From Arachnopeziza araneosa (taxonomy: Eukaryota > Ascomycota > Leotiomycetes > Helotiales > Arachnopezizaceae), in contig QYAI01000049.1 of NCBI GenBank assembly GCA_003988855.1, positions 248,001 through 312,000 of the forward strand: a DNA stretch of 64,000 bases, given 5' to 3'. The notes under the pieces are model-generated. The model searched no databases and had not been told where the DNA came from. It worked only from the letters and a program-made list of their open reading frames with translations. Position numbers and translations under genes: made by a program. This document shows, in pieces, positions 12,170 through 23,618 of the stretch. How positions within the stretch are numbered: position 1 is the first letter of the stretch; each line of letters opens with the position of its first letter.

Positions 12170-12895
12170 GCTAAGTTCTATTGATGGAATGCATATTCGG
12201 CGTTGGATCTGGATGAGAGTCATTGTATATGGGTTTGCCTAAAGACATATTTGGCATGTACGTTTAGAATGGCCGAAAAGGCAGGAAAGACAGAAGTCAG
12301 GGTCAGATACCCCAAATAGCGCAGAGAAATGGACGATATTAAATGAGGCCTTGTGAAGGAGAGACTTGCATGGTTGAACATTCTTTAATCGTTTCTATTT
12401 AATACTTTCCTCCCCACAGCCTGTTCTTTGTTCTACGTACCTTCGTTTGATTCAAGAGCAATGTCTTCACTTAACACCGACAACTTGGAAATTGTATAGC
12501 TAAAGAGGAAATTTACAAACTACCTAGCTTTGTGACAGTCCATCACTATCTTAGCCTCTTTATGGAAAGATTCGTGTTATTTTATCAATTTCTCGTGCAG
12601 TGGCTATCACAGTCATTTCGAACTAGACAAATCAATGCTCATGCATTGAATGTCCGAAGGGTCATTCGCATTCGCATTCGCATTCGCACTTTCTAGTCCG
12701 GCCGTTAGCGCCTCTAATAGAAGGTTCTCTCCGCTCCCAACCTCGTTGTGAATCAATCAACATTGACGTTGTCTTTCATCGCACAACGTCTTTGTGTGTG
12801 TCTGTTCATCTATGCAAGTGGGATAGCTAGTGCTTCCACGTACTAACATTGAAACCAGACATCAGACAAGATCATGGTAAGTTGATTTCGAAGAA
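12170..12895. other. Intergenic with a hexamer repeat
   Basis: About 0.7 kb between two plus-strand genes. It includes four tandem copies of an attcgc/cattcg hexamer at about 12664-12689, followed by the presumed promoter and leader of the DUF2293 gene. No coding potential is seen. Confidence 0.6.
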
Positions 12896-15835
12896 ATGCC
12901 GAAGAAGAAGAAGAATCCTGCCGCGGCGGCAGCTTCGAGGGCTGCTCGAGATGCTGCAAAGGCTGCAAGAGCAGCTAAGAAGGCTGCCAAAGGCCAAGCC
13001 AGTCAGCCCCTCCGCTCGACAAAGGATAGATCTGAGCGTCGCCGAAATAAAGAAGAGCTCCGCGTTGCGAAGATCAAGCAGCGGAAAGAGGAGAAAAGAG
13101 CAATCACGGCAGATATGTGGGCGGCGCCAGTTCCATCGCATCTAGTCGCGACTCTGGACAAACCAAAGATCAAAACCAAGTATCAGTCATATTACGAGTT
13201 TGCCGATAACCCGAACAAGAAGGAAAAGAAACTCGAGTTCACAACTTACTCAGACGTCAACCCGCCTCCGGGTTATTCCTTCGTACCCGTTGGAGACCCA
13301 GTCATGACGGCAACATGTAAAGAGCTTTCTAGAGAACAAGAAGCTATGGTCTTCATCGTTTCAGTGTGTACCTGTCTCCGATGGCTTAAGGCTCTAACTA
13401 ATCTGATATAGACCCAGAATAACCAAACCTCTAAGATATCCGAACACGTACATAGGATTGGATTCCATTTTCGAGAGACTATTGTTGAACAAGCACGCGA
13501 GATTGTCGGCGATACTGTCATATCGAAACCTAACCGACGTGGCTTCATTGAGCCAATTCCAGAGTCCCAAGATGAGATCAATCAGCAAGCTGATAGTGCT
13601 ATTCGAGATCTTTTCCCCAAAATCCCCAACACCGATCGGACAATGATTATTGAGCATGCTTTCAAAAAGGTAAGTGTTGGCTTTATTTTGTGCCTGACGT
13701 TACTTATAATACTAGGGCGGCGAGTTCCACGGTGAGCCGACTGTTGGTCTGCAATCTAACATTCCATTATCACGTAGAGTACAGCTTGCTGTTCTTGCTC
13801 ATATTCGGCATACACATACTAGGTATGACCAGCTATTGAGAGAGACTTCGTGGTTAAACGCGCGAAAAGCCGTCGAGCCTGTTTGTCTAGACATCATTAT
13901 GAAATGGCGGGGTGATGATGAGACTGGTCGTGACCAGATGGATGAGATTCTTCGTGAAGTCGTTATCATCACTGATTCTGAAAGTGGTGATGAGAGCTCA
14001 GACGATGATAGCTCTGATGAGGATGGTGAAGTCACCTCCTTAAGCTCCTCCGAGCCACCCTCACAGCCAAATTCAAGAAACCAACATCGACCCGTGGAGT
14101 TGAATAACACGCCAAGACTAGAAAATAGTACTGCTACTGCTATGGACCAAAGGCCCACTTCTTCGTACAATGGTCCTTCGGCGAATACCAGAGGCCAGAA
14201 AGACAAGAGAGCCCAGAAAGGCTTCAAACGATACCAAGCCGCGTGGGATGATGCTGTCAACAGGCGACAGGATCCTGCTCATGGCACAGAACCCCATCCA
14301 TCATATCAACCTCCAGCTTACCAGCACCCACGATCGAACCTTTTGCCAAATATGATTGGACCTGCCCCTCGTTTGATGCCTGATCCACCTTCCAGTCACA
14401 ACTCTAATATAGGTTATTACAGAAAAGAAAAGTCACGAAATTATGATGGCTCTGTGGTAAGCACGCAATGTATATCATAACCATCCCTTATAAACACTAA
14501 TGAAACTAGGATTCACTCGGAGTGCAGTATACTTCATATCCAGGAGCAGCGCACATGATTGAGGTACCAGCAAGATCGCATCCTAAGCGCCCTGTTTATT
14601 ATGATGGTATGCCGCCACCTTCAGGCCCATATTCTTCTTCGACTTCAGATCAAAGGCCACCACAAGTTGTGCGAGGGTCTGCAGCGAAGCATAATCTTCA
14701 AGATATGCTCGTGGAATCTGTTGAGACTCCTTCAAACGATGTTTTCCCACCAAGTTTAGATGGGCGGCATAGGTTTAATCATTCGCAGGATTCATATCCT
14801 CGTCGAGTGGTTGATTACCAGCAACAGAATGCACCTGTACACCCCGATGTGATTGTTATTGAAGATGATAGTCCGCTCCCTAAGTGGCGTCGTTTTGTTG
14901 AAGATGATGCTTCTGGTCATTTTAGACCTGTTCAGTCTCGTAACCATGCTTCCTATGTCGCAGCTCCGTATTCTGATTCTCATTTGGCATCGGCGTCCTC
15001 TGTTCAATCTCAAGATTTCTTTGCTAAACGACAACCGATATCATCTCAAGCTCCTCAAAGGCTTGCCAGAGATATGCCGCATATGTACACGAATTCTGTT
15101 ACTGGCGAACAACTTCCTATATACGATGCTCCACCATTGGGCCGTATCTCCCACCCCGAATATCCCAGAAGACCAGATAGTAGGTATCCTACGGGTCGAC
15201 AGGAAGTAGATCACAATACTCGGCGCATTGGTTTTTCTCATTCATATTCAAATGAGGCTTCAAGCTCCATGAGGTCCAAAACATTATATGGAAATGATGT
15301 GGAAGTTGTGGAGCACGGCCAAGCTCGACCAGTCGACCGTAGCTATGCCAATGAGTATCATAGTTCCAGGCCCTTATCGCCAGCGTATGTTTTGCCCAGC
15401 AAACCAAACCGTTCTTATGATATGGGTCCATATAGCGTAGGCTTTGACTCGAAGTTTGACGCCAGTTTCTCTCAATCTCGTCCTGATGGACCTGTACCTT
15501 ATGGCAGAGATGGTTTTACTGTTATTTCTGAGAGAGCTCCTCATAATTTCAGTAGCCAAGAAAACCGTATCCCATTTGAAAGCCATTCATTTGATTCATC
15601 CCTACATCGACCTTTGTAAGTTTATTTCTTTTAATTGATTATGTAGATTCGCTGATATGCTTTTATCATTAGACCTCAGGCATCAGCTACTTATTACGAC
15701 CCACCCAGACAGTCAGCAAATCATTATAGCAGCAATGCAGGGCCGATGCCACCATCCCAACATGAATCTTGGCAGCCATGGGGTCAAACTCCTAACCCAA
15801 ACACCGAACGTCGGGGTGTTATCTTCATTGAATGA
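12896..15835 (+). CDS. DUF2293 domain protein
   Basis: Five exons: 12896-13363, 13412-13669, 13716-14456, 14510-15615 and 15673-15835, about 911 aa. The N-terminus is a very basic Lys/Ala-rich coiled segment (MPKKKKNPAAAAASRAARDA), as in RNA- or chromatin-binding proteins. A compact domain at about residues 210-310 with TMIIEHAFKK and RVQLAVLAHIRHTHTRYD matches the fungal DUF2293 family of unknown function. After it comes an acidic Ser/Asp stretch (SESGDESSDDDSSDEDGE) and a long disordered Pro/Ser/Tyr-rich tail containing VIVIEDDSPLP, which looks like a SUMO-interaction-type hydrophobic/acidic patch. The final exon is needed to pass an apparent stop at 15617-15619 and ends RRGVIFIE. Nuclear localisation is likely but inferred. 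The piece 13732-13776 could instead be an intron; it is open in frame and fits the family, so I kept it as exon. Confidence 0.8.
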
Positions 15836-16665
15836 TCTAGGATAGGATTGAAGGATTAGAAGTGAATTGATCAGCGGATTGTACATGCCTAAGGGGTTTG
15901 CACAAATTTTTCTTTCGTGGTGTTTTGGAGGACAAATTACGGCATTTAGCAGGCGGCTTTGCTATCATCGATTGGAGTTCTACGAGTTTGGAGGATTCTT
16001 GTTTTTCGCAGTTTCGGACCTTTTGTATGAACTTGGCGCACAGGGTTTCTCTCCAACTCAAGTGAAAAACTTGGAGTTTTAGCATTGGGAGACAGCATTG
16101 GGAGGTAGCATTGGGAGGTAGCATTGGGAGGTAGCATTGGGAGGTTGCATGGACGGAGTATGTATAAAACTTGGTGTTTGATACCCTACCTGTTTTCGCG
16201 GGCAATGTCAATTGGGGATTGGCGATTATGAATGGATTTACTGGATTGGACTGATGCACATAGTTTTATGATACTCTTGTACAAACAATCGAACCCCCTC
16301 TCTCTCCCATCTGTTTGGTTTGATAAAATATCTTTTACTTGAGAATAGTTGATGACTGAGCCTTACTCCTCGTTCTTTTCATTTTGTGATCAAGTATTTT
16401 CTTTTTTCTTCTACTTATCTATCTGTGTCTGGAGAAAATTGAGAGGCTGTTCTTCACCCTAAAGTGTAGCTTTCAATAGCATAACTTTACTCGATGAAAT
16501 TACGTCAACGATATACTACAAATATGAAAAAGATATTATATTTTAAGTCATACAAGCTCGATACTTTACATCAACTTTGATATTTCAGACTCTGAGTGCT
16601 AAATCTCACGAATAGATACTAATGACCTCTACCTCTGAACGCCGGCAAACACCTTGGTAATATGC
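15836..16665. other. Convergent 3' region between two genes
   Basis: The 3' ends of the DUF2293 (+) and VPS20 (-) genes converge here. Besides the 13-bp tandem repeat the sequence is AT-rich, with no supported coding frame, and likely contains both 3' untranslated regions. Confidence 0.6.
16082..16146. repeat. 13-bp tandem repeat
   Basis: About five copies of a 13-bp unit (agcattgggaggt and close variants) lie about 250 bp downstream of the DUF2293 stop codon. The first copy differs from the rest at its end. Confidence 0.9.
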
Positions 16666-17375
16666 TCATGCTAACATCGCAACTCGTTGTTGCTCTTCAT
16701 GCTCACGCTGCCTAGCCTTGGCTCTCTCCATCCTCGGTAGATCCGTTGTAGGAACAGCGGGTAGTGGCACTCCCGTCACTTCTGCCTCCAGAGCCTCAAG
16801 TTCATCTTCCACCTCATCCTCATCTTGATTTGATATCCGTCCTCCGAGCATATCGCTGATTTCCTATCAAATCATCAGTACTCGCATACCTGTAGACACA
16901 AAAAGCAAAACACCAACTTGCTGGTAAGCAACCGCATCTGCCGTCTCTCCCATCAACTTGTCTACATGCTCAATCCCGCCCATCTCCTTGTGGATCTCCT
17001 TTAACACATTCGTGCCTTGTTGTAGCCCAAACACCACATCCTTCTGCACCAATGCAAACTCCACACTACTCGTTAGCTTCTCCAGCTGCTCGAGCTGCGC
17101 ATCCGTCTTCGCCAGCAATGATTCCTGGTACTTCTTTCTCCGTAGAGCTAACAAAGCGCGGGGCTTATCGCCTTTGGCAAGCATCTCCTTTGCAATCTCT
17201 TTCTCCCGGTCGGTGAGCACAGTGATGCGTCGTTGGTACTGATGTAGCTTGTCTCGTTGATTCTTCATGTCCAGGATAGCCCTGAGTTGGCATTAGCAAT
17301 AATTAATGGTAATCGGCTGCGAGAGGTTTACTTATCCTGGACGGATATCTTGTTTGCACTCGCTGAGTTACCCAT
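16666..17375 (-). CDS. VPS20: ESCRT-III subunit Vps20 (CHMP6)
   Basis: Three exons: 17375-17332, 17281-16918 and 16863-16666, giving 201 aa, the same length as human CHMP6. I chose the inner ATG because it yields MGNSASANK, a classical N-myristoylation signal that the family uses to bind endosomal membrane; an in-frame ATG 24 nt upstream would bury it. QDKAILDMKNQRDKLHQYQRRI is followed by the long basic helix and EKLTSSVEF, then an acidic C-terminal half (DEDEVEDELEALEAE) ending in the helical MIT-interacting tail. Vps20 is recruited by ESCRT-II (Vps25) and nucleates Snf7 filaments in multivesicular-body sorting. The second intron uses a weak gttggt donor but the join is exact. Confidence 0.94.
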
Positions 17376-17619
17376 GACATTGTTGAACCAGTTGAGCATT
17401 TGTTAAGGGAGGGGCTGAAAGGCAGTCGGTGATTAGAGCCTCGGCGTCATTGAGACTTGATCGTGTGTGTCGGACAGGGGTGTTGATAAGGCGGCGAGGC
17501 GAGCAAGGCTACCAATTTTCTGATTCGGGATTTTCAAAAAAACATTCCCGACGTTAATCTTCATCTTTGTGCCCAAAGGCCGCACCACTTCATTCTCCCA
17601 TGGTTCTCTACGAATAGAT

Positions 17620-19995
17620 ATGATGGTTCCACGAGGCGGAAGGCCGTCCTTAACCCAAGGCTTGGATCGGGAGGTAATTGGAATCTCTCCGCCACTTAGG
17701 CTGGAATTGGGTACCGACTTGGTGCTGATCTTTTTGTAGGTATATCAGGTAGTGCGCAAATTGGCAGATGAGCAGGAGGAGAAATCTGGTCGGAAACAAG
17801 TTACTGTCTCCATGGTGTATGATAGTATCAAACACTCAAACTCAAGTTTAAAACGCAGAAGCAAGAAACAGCTTGAAGACTCCATTGATCGGGTCCTGCT
17901 GGTACTAAAGGAGGACCAGGATGAGAGTGATTCTATGGAAGGAGATTACGAGGGTATAGAAGATGCAATTCCTCAATTAAAGGTTAGAAATGTGGTCTGG
18001 GTTTTCTTTTTGCTGATTTTATAGGAGCATAATATTATGAACAAGAGCATTACTCGAATGTGGGGTAAACCAACATCCGCCAATATGACACCAAGAGAAG
18101 GCACTCCTCCGCTTGATGGCTCTTCAACACCAACTCTTCCTGCCCAAAGTTTGCAAGAATCTTCAGCAAAAGCGGAACGGCAGGCTAATGGAGAACCTAA
18201 GCTCAAACGCAGGAAAGGAGAGCCAAAAAAGGATCTTGATCGATCACCTCCAACTGATCTAACGCTTGATGATCTTGGAGGGGTGGAAAATGTTATCGAG
18301 GAGTTGAATGAACTAGTAGCCATGCCCATGTTGTACCCAGATACCTACATACGGACTGGAATTCAACCTCCCCGAGGTGTATTACTTCATGGCCCTCCAG
18401 GGTGCGGAAAGACCATGATTGCGAATGCTTTTGCTGCAGAAATAGGAGTATCTTTCATTCCACTCTCAGCACCTTCCTTAGTTGCTGGCATGTCTGGGGA
18501 ATCAGAAAAGAAGATTAGAGATATTTTTGACGAGGCAAAACGGATGGCTCCATGCCTTGTCTTCATCGACGAGATCGATGTGATCATGGGGAAGCGAGAA
18601 AGTGCACAGAGAGAAATGGAGAAACGTATAGTGGCTCAGATGCTCACGTGCATGGATGATATGGCGCTGGAGAAGACTGGTGGAAAACCAGTTATCATTA
18701 TTGCAGCTACCAATCGACCTGATAGTCTCGACCCAGCTCTTCGAAGAGCAGGGCGATTCAATAAGGAGATCAATTTAGGTGTTCCAAACGAGCAAGCTCG
18801 TGAGAAGATATTACGAGCTCTTACACAGAAGCTTACTCTTCCTGAGGATTTTAACTACAGCAGTCTTGCAAAACTCACCCCTGGTTTTGTCGGAGCGGAT
18901 CTGAACGATGTCGTCTCAGTAGCTGGTACAGAAGCTATGAAACGTATGATGAAGGCGCTCAAGGAAAGATCCGCAACAGCCATGGAGATTGATAACTCAA
19001 ACGCCTCAGAAAATCCACCTGCTCTTCAAGTCCTCCGCTCCCTTGTCGCTAACGCTGGTGCTCCATCCCCAGATGGCGACTTCTCACTCACTTATACCGA
19101 TTTCCTCACCTCCATTCCTAAAGTCCAACCCTCAGCAAAGCGCGAAGGCTTCGCCACCATCCCCGACACAACTTGGTCCCACATCGGTGCCCTCCATTCT
19201 GTCCGTGAGCAACTCGAGATGGCCATTGTTGAGCCTATCAAACGCCCTGCGTCCTTCGCTCGCGTTGGTATCACCGCTCCAACTGGTGTCCTCCTCTGGG
19301 GCCCTCCCGGATGCGGCAAAACCCTCCTTGCAAAAGCTGTAGCAAACGAGAGCAAAGCGAATTTCATCTCCATCAAAGGCCCCGAACTACTTAATAAGTA
19401 TGTAGGTGAGAGCGAGCGAGCGGTACGGCAAGTCTTTGAGCGTGCTCGCTCATCTGTACCTTGTATTCTCTTCTTCGACGAACTGGACGCTCTAGTCCCA
19501 AAGAGAGAAGACTCCCTCTCCGAAGCAAGTAGCAAGGTCGTCAACACCCTACTCACAGAACTAGATGGCCTTTCTAACCGTGCAGGCATCTACGTAGTGG
19601 CGGCTACCAACCGTCCGGATATGATTGATCCAGCTATGTTACGACCTGGACGTCTCGGAACAAGCGTCTTCGTCGACCTCCCTACCCCAGACGAAAGAGT
19701 AGAGATTCTCAAAGCGCTATACATGAAAGCGCTTCCTGGAGTAGAGAAAGAAGAAGTTGAAGCTTTGGAGGGAGTAGCTAGAGATGTAAGATGTACAGGG
19801 TATAGTGGTGCTGATCTAGGAAATCTGCATCAGGCAGCGGCTGTGGCGTCCTTGAAGAGGGAGATGAATAATAGTGGGAAGGAGGACGATGGTTTGAAGA
19901 TTGAGAGAGTAGATTGGGAGGTTGCATTAGGGAAGGTAAGGGCAAGTGTTAAGGATGCTGGGAAGTATAGAAGGCTGAAGGAGAGGGGGATGTGA
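17620..19995 (+). CDS. RIX7: Ribosome biogenesis AAA ATPase Rix7 (NVL)
   Basis: Three exons: 17620-17673, 17740-17982 and 18025-19995, total 755 aa. A short N-terminal domain (LDREVYQVVRKLADEQ) is followed by two AAA modules. D1 has Walker A GPPGCGKT at about 222-229, Walker B CLVFIDEID and a second-region-of-homology segment ending in DPALRRAGRF. D2 has Walker A GPPGCGKT at about 525-532, Walker B ILFFDELD and IDPAMLRPGRL. Such tandem type-II AAA proteins with this N-terminus are Rix7/NVL, which extracts factors (notably Nsa1) from pre-60S particles in the nucleolus. The other tandem AAA of this size, Cdc48, has a different N-domain and different D1 sequence. The 5' end of the gene is close to VPS20 (about 245 bp, divergent). 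A basic linker (KLKRRKGEPKKD) probably carries the nuclear signal. Confidence 0.92.
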
Positions 19996-20388
19996 TCTCA
20001 TCCAGTCCGAGGGAGGGGTTTTGGGGTATGAAATGTTATGCAATATACTCAGCTTTCATCCGAGATATTGATTTCCTATCTTGCCAAGAATATGCAGCTA
20101 GGAGATTTCCAACAGTGTAAAGAAATACGAGACGGCCCATATTGTGAAAATACCTCTTATCAAAGTTTTCTATTTCAAATTAAGCTTCTCAATGATATGA
20201 AACTTCTCTGAAGTACATCACCCCGCAACAAGCTTTCAATGTATGTAAAGAGGAGGAGTCTGTCTGTCTGATATTATGCCGTTCATCGGAACGCCAATGC
20301 TATCTAACCTAGAGTACAAATTCGTTTATCCATCGTGGTGGTTTGTCCCATCTACCATCTATGCTATCGATACAATGCCTGTCCAACT

Positions 20389-21234
20389 CTACTTGGTCTC
20401 TTCTTTCAAGAAGCTATTTTTCATTAGTAAACTTTACCATGTAAAAAAGAGGATAGTGACATACGTGATCAAGTCGTTCCTGTCCTTATCCTTCTTGAGA
20501 CCACCGAATGCCATCTTCGTTCCTGGGATGTACTTCTTTGGGTTTTCGAGGTACTCGAACTAGAAAGCTTATTAGCAAAAACTTCAGGGAGAGAAAATTG
20601 AGTAAAAAGGGTCTTTACCAAGGTGTCTTCCTTCCATGTAATGCCCTTGGCCTTGTTGGCATCGGTGTACGAGAAACCATCTACGGATCCAGTCTTGCGT
20701 CCAAAGAGACCGTGCAAATTGGGACCGATCTTGTTTCCTTCGCCCTCTTTCAGGTTATGGCACTGAGCGCATCGTGTTTTGAAAAGGTTGGCTCCTTTCT
20801 TGGCGTCACCTGTATCGTTTTGTTAGTCAAGCTCTGAAAGATGTGGATGGAAACGCGGTCAGGCGCAAGATAGTGAGGTAAAGCGAGGCTTTGAGAGTTG
20901 AGAAAGTGGTGCGCAGTATCGTTACATGCAGAGGCCTCTTGAAACTTGCTATCGAAGCATCTGCGATGCTAGTTGTAGCTTCCGCTCTTCCTCTCTTAAT
21001 GACGCAGGAGCGCCGGGCAGCCGGCGTGAACGACGATAGAGAGGAGAACGTTGTTCGAAATCATGATTCAGATATCGAGTATCAAGCGCTCCAACCACGA
21101 CTTCGATCTCGGAGCCTCAACTCAGCGTCGTGCAAATCAATTGCATTTCAGCATCTATGACATGACCAAGTTTCTTTGGCTAACTCCTAAATCAAGGAAA
21201 TAGACAGTGGCAGCGTACCATCTTTGAATCCCAT
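20389..21234 (-). CDS. Cytochrome c
   Basis: Four exons: 21234-21219, 20809-20619, 20559-20465 and 20413-20389, encoding 108 aa. The first exon holds only MGFKDG with the last codon split. The heme attachment site is CAQCH at residues 19-23, and the axial Met is in PGTKMAFGG (Met85). GPNLHGLFGRKTGS and the C-terminal ITFLKEETK complete the family pattern. It is the mobile electron carrier between complexes III and IV in the intermembrane space; like other cytochromes c it has no cleavable presequence. Intron 1 is about 409 nt, much longer than the others in the window. The start codon and the plus-strand neighbour share a divergent promoter that contains a CCAAT box. Converges with RIX7 at the 3' side. 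Confidence 0.97.
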
Positions 21235-21438
21235 GATGTCTAATTAAAAAGTCTTCTTGTAAAAATAGAGAAGGCGAACGAGAGTAGTAGTCAGAAGGTG
21301 ATTGTTGAGTGCAGGATGGAAGTGATGAAGAAAAGGAAGAAAAGATTTTGGTCCCGGCAAGAGCAGCGAGACAAGATCATCTAAGAAGCGTGGCTTTAGC
21401 GTGCACCAGCCACAGGCCATTCAAATATGCGGCTCGTG

Positions 21439-21443
21439 ATTGG
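21439..21443 (-). promoter_or_regulatory. CCAAT box upstream of cytochrome c
   Basis: A CCAAT pentamer on the minus strand (context ccgccaatcac) lies about 205 bp upstream of the cytochrome c start. Respiratory genes in fungi are often driven by the CCAAT-binding HAP complex, so it is a plausible site; function is inferred only from position and motif. Confidence 0.4.
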
Positions 21444-21572
21444 CGGCGCCTGGCTCCGGTCGGTCAAAGCCGGAAGAGAAGGAAAATGGAACGCCACACA
21501 AGCTAAATGTCCGGAGCTTGAGCTGCGAAATTTATATCCTCATTTCACATTGTGTATCAGACCAACAGTACA

Positions 21573-22410
21573 ATGCCACCACCACAGTCCTCAACAGCTA
21601 TTCCAAGATTCCTACTCCCCCAGCGAGGGTTAATATGGCGTCCTCGCCTCCCCTCCCCGTCATCCACAGGAATACACACCCGCAATGCCTCCAAAGTCAC
21701 GCCCCAAAAACCGACTTCTAAACCTCTCATCCTTGAGAAGCCAACCAAGTTCACACCACCTTCCCATCCGCAGAGGCTACGTAAACCTAGCCCAAGATAT
21801 AGCGGTCCTTCGTTATCCTCGGAAGAATTGGCTCGTCAAAAGACGAAGAAATACCCTAACATGATGCCACCTGAAGGCACCTTCATGCATAAGATCCTTA
21901 CAAATAGGAGTATTCATTTGTACTTTACACTTGTACGGCCCATGACGCGTGATCTTGCTGTCTTGTCATAGCTAACATCATTTACAGAGCACACTCTTCT
22001 CCCTAGCGACCTTTGTCTGGCTCACGAATTTCAAGAAAAACTCTCCTTTTGCAGATATGCTACCTTCGTGGACGCAGCTCTTTGTCCATCCTATATCCTT
22101 CTTTCGCACTGTTCTGGAGGTCATTCGATTAGATGCTGAGAGGACGACGGCTGAGACGATGGAGAGGAGACAGAGGAAGGTTGAGGATGTGCAGAAGAGA
22201 GCTGCCTATAGGAAAGCTCATGGGTTAGATAAGGAGCAAGGCTTTGGTGGATGGACAGCGAAAAATACAGAGGAGATGCTGGGTCCGGGAATACCGGTGG
22301 GGGATATGGTTGCAGCGGGGGTGAAGGCACCAAGTGAAGCAGAGGAACAGAGGGTTGAAGAAGTAAAGACGGGGAAGAAGCCATTAAAGAAGTGGTTAGG
22401 GATTTGGTGA
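21573..22410 (+). CDS. Probable mitochondrial membrane protein, unknown function
   Basis: Two exons: 21573-21932 and 21988-22410 (intron gtacgg...tttacag), total 260 aa. The N-terminus is rich in Arg, Pro and Ser with no acidic residues for about 50 positions (PRFLLPQRGLIWRPRLPSP), as in a mitochondrial targeting presequence. A conserved-looking core reads PPEGTFMHKILTNRSIHLYFTL and is followed across the splice by a hydrophobic segment (STLFSLATFVWLTNF), likely one transmembrane helix. The C-terminal half is a charged helical region (ERRQRKVEDVQKRAAYRKAHG) and a Lys-rich tail. I do not recognise the family. Its divergent promoter with cytochrome c is compatible with a mitochondrial role. Confidence 0.72.
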
Positions 22411-22460
22411 TTTTCTCCGTGTATTCAGGACTTGGGTATCTTTTCTAGACTTGTACAAAA

Positions 22461-23618
22461 TTACGCCAACTCCACCGCATCAAGTCCATCTAACACCTCT
22501 TCAGCCACACCACCTGGCTCTAAAACTTTCTGTATCATAGCCGCAATAAGTTTTCGCTTTGCGCCTCCTCTTGGCGGCTGCCACACGCCCTCCTCTCGAA
22601 TCTCCCTCTGATTCGCCATCTGCTCATTCGTAGCAGCCTTGCCACCTGTTGCCGTGTTCAGATTATTAGGTACACCAGGATGTGTCAACCTCGAGGGTGG
22701 ATCAATTGTCCTTATAGCTAGAAGTCTCAAATCTCTCCCTTGAGAATCAATGTCCATCGTACTTTTCTCCTTAGGTCGTTCGGATACCGAAACGGCAAGT
22801 GCTACTTCTGCCACCGCTAATTCTTCCTTATTAGGATCGAAGATGATGTTGTCTTTCACTGCCATGACGAGGAGGCTGATCGGTGGTCGTGTAAGGGCTC
22901 TCTCTCCGTCGCGTGGATACAAAAATACGGAAGCTTCCCAATCATCATCGAAGAGGGGGTCTTCATCTTGTTCTGACTTTAGCTTTGGGAGGCGAGTTGA
23001 GAGGAGAGCGAGATGAGTTGTCAATGATAGGAGTGGCAGTGGGTATGACAGTGGTTTTGAGAGGAGGAGGATCTAGTTGAAATCAGCGTAATCCTTTCTC
23101 TTGTGAACCATAAATTAGAAAAGAGAAAGAAGAGATAAACTCACATCTAAATAAATCTTCCAGTGAAACCTCCGATTGATCCACAATCTATCAGTAAACG
23201 CCCTATCCGCCAATAATGCTTCTGTCAGCATAGCAGCCAGAAAAACAGGCATAGAATCATCATCTCTGAAGCCAGGAATCTCCACGCTCATATCAACCCA
23301 TTCATTCTCTCCTTTTTTCGTTTCTCCTTCTCCCTCATCATCACCACCCTCTGTATCAACAGTCAACCCATGACCCTTATATGACACTGTCCTTTCCACT
23401 TCAGCTTTAACCCCAACGATAGCTTCCGTCCCGTCCGCGAAACAGATCCGTGCCGACCCATTGGTCCCAGGTAGGATATTAGACTCTGCGATGAGGGGCC
23501 GGAATTGGGTTGTTGAGCGCCCATCGGGCCGGATTGGTGGGGTGAGGGAGAGAGAAGTGTGAAGATAGGAGAGCTCGGCAGGGGAGAGGAGAATTTGTTG
23601 GGCGGTAGCGGGAGCCAT
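22461..23618 (-). CDS. RRP42: Exosome complex component Rrp42
   Basis: Two exons: 23618-23145 and 23072-22461, joined in frame over a 72-nt intron; 361 aa. The N-terminal part has the RNase PH-fold opening of the Rrp42 subgroup: IRPDGRSTTQFRPLI, GSARICFADGTEAIVGVKAEV and later DRLWINRRFHWKIYLDILLL. A C-terminal part contains LTRPPISLLVMAVKDNIIFDPNKEE, the second family signature. Rrp42 is one of six RNase PH-like subunits in the ring of the RNA exosome, which threads RNA to Rrp44 and Rrp6; eukaryotic ring subunits are catalytically inactive. Acidic low-complexity insertions (around residue 90-105) are common in fungi. Its 3' end abuts the previous gene by only about 50 bp. Confidence 0.9.

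Noticed and set aside
13732..13776. Possible extra intron in the DUF2293 gene (gtgagc...acgtagag)
   Set aside because: The segment is open in frame and its translation flows into the RVQLAVLAHIRH part of the domain, so it is more likely exon.
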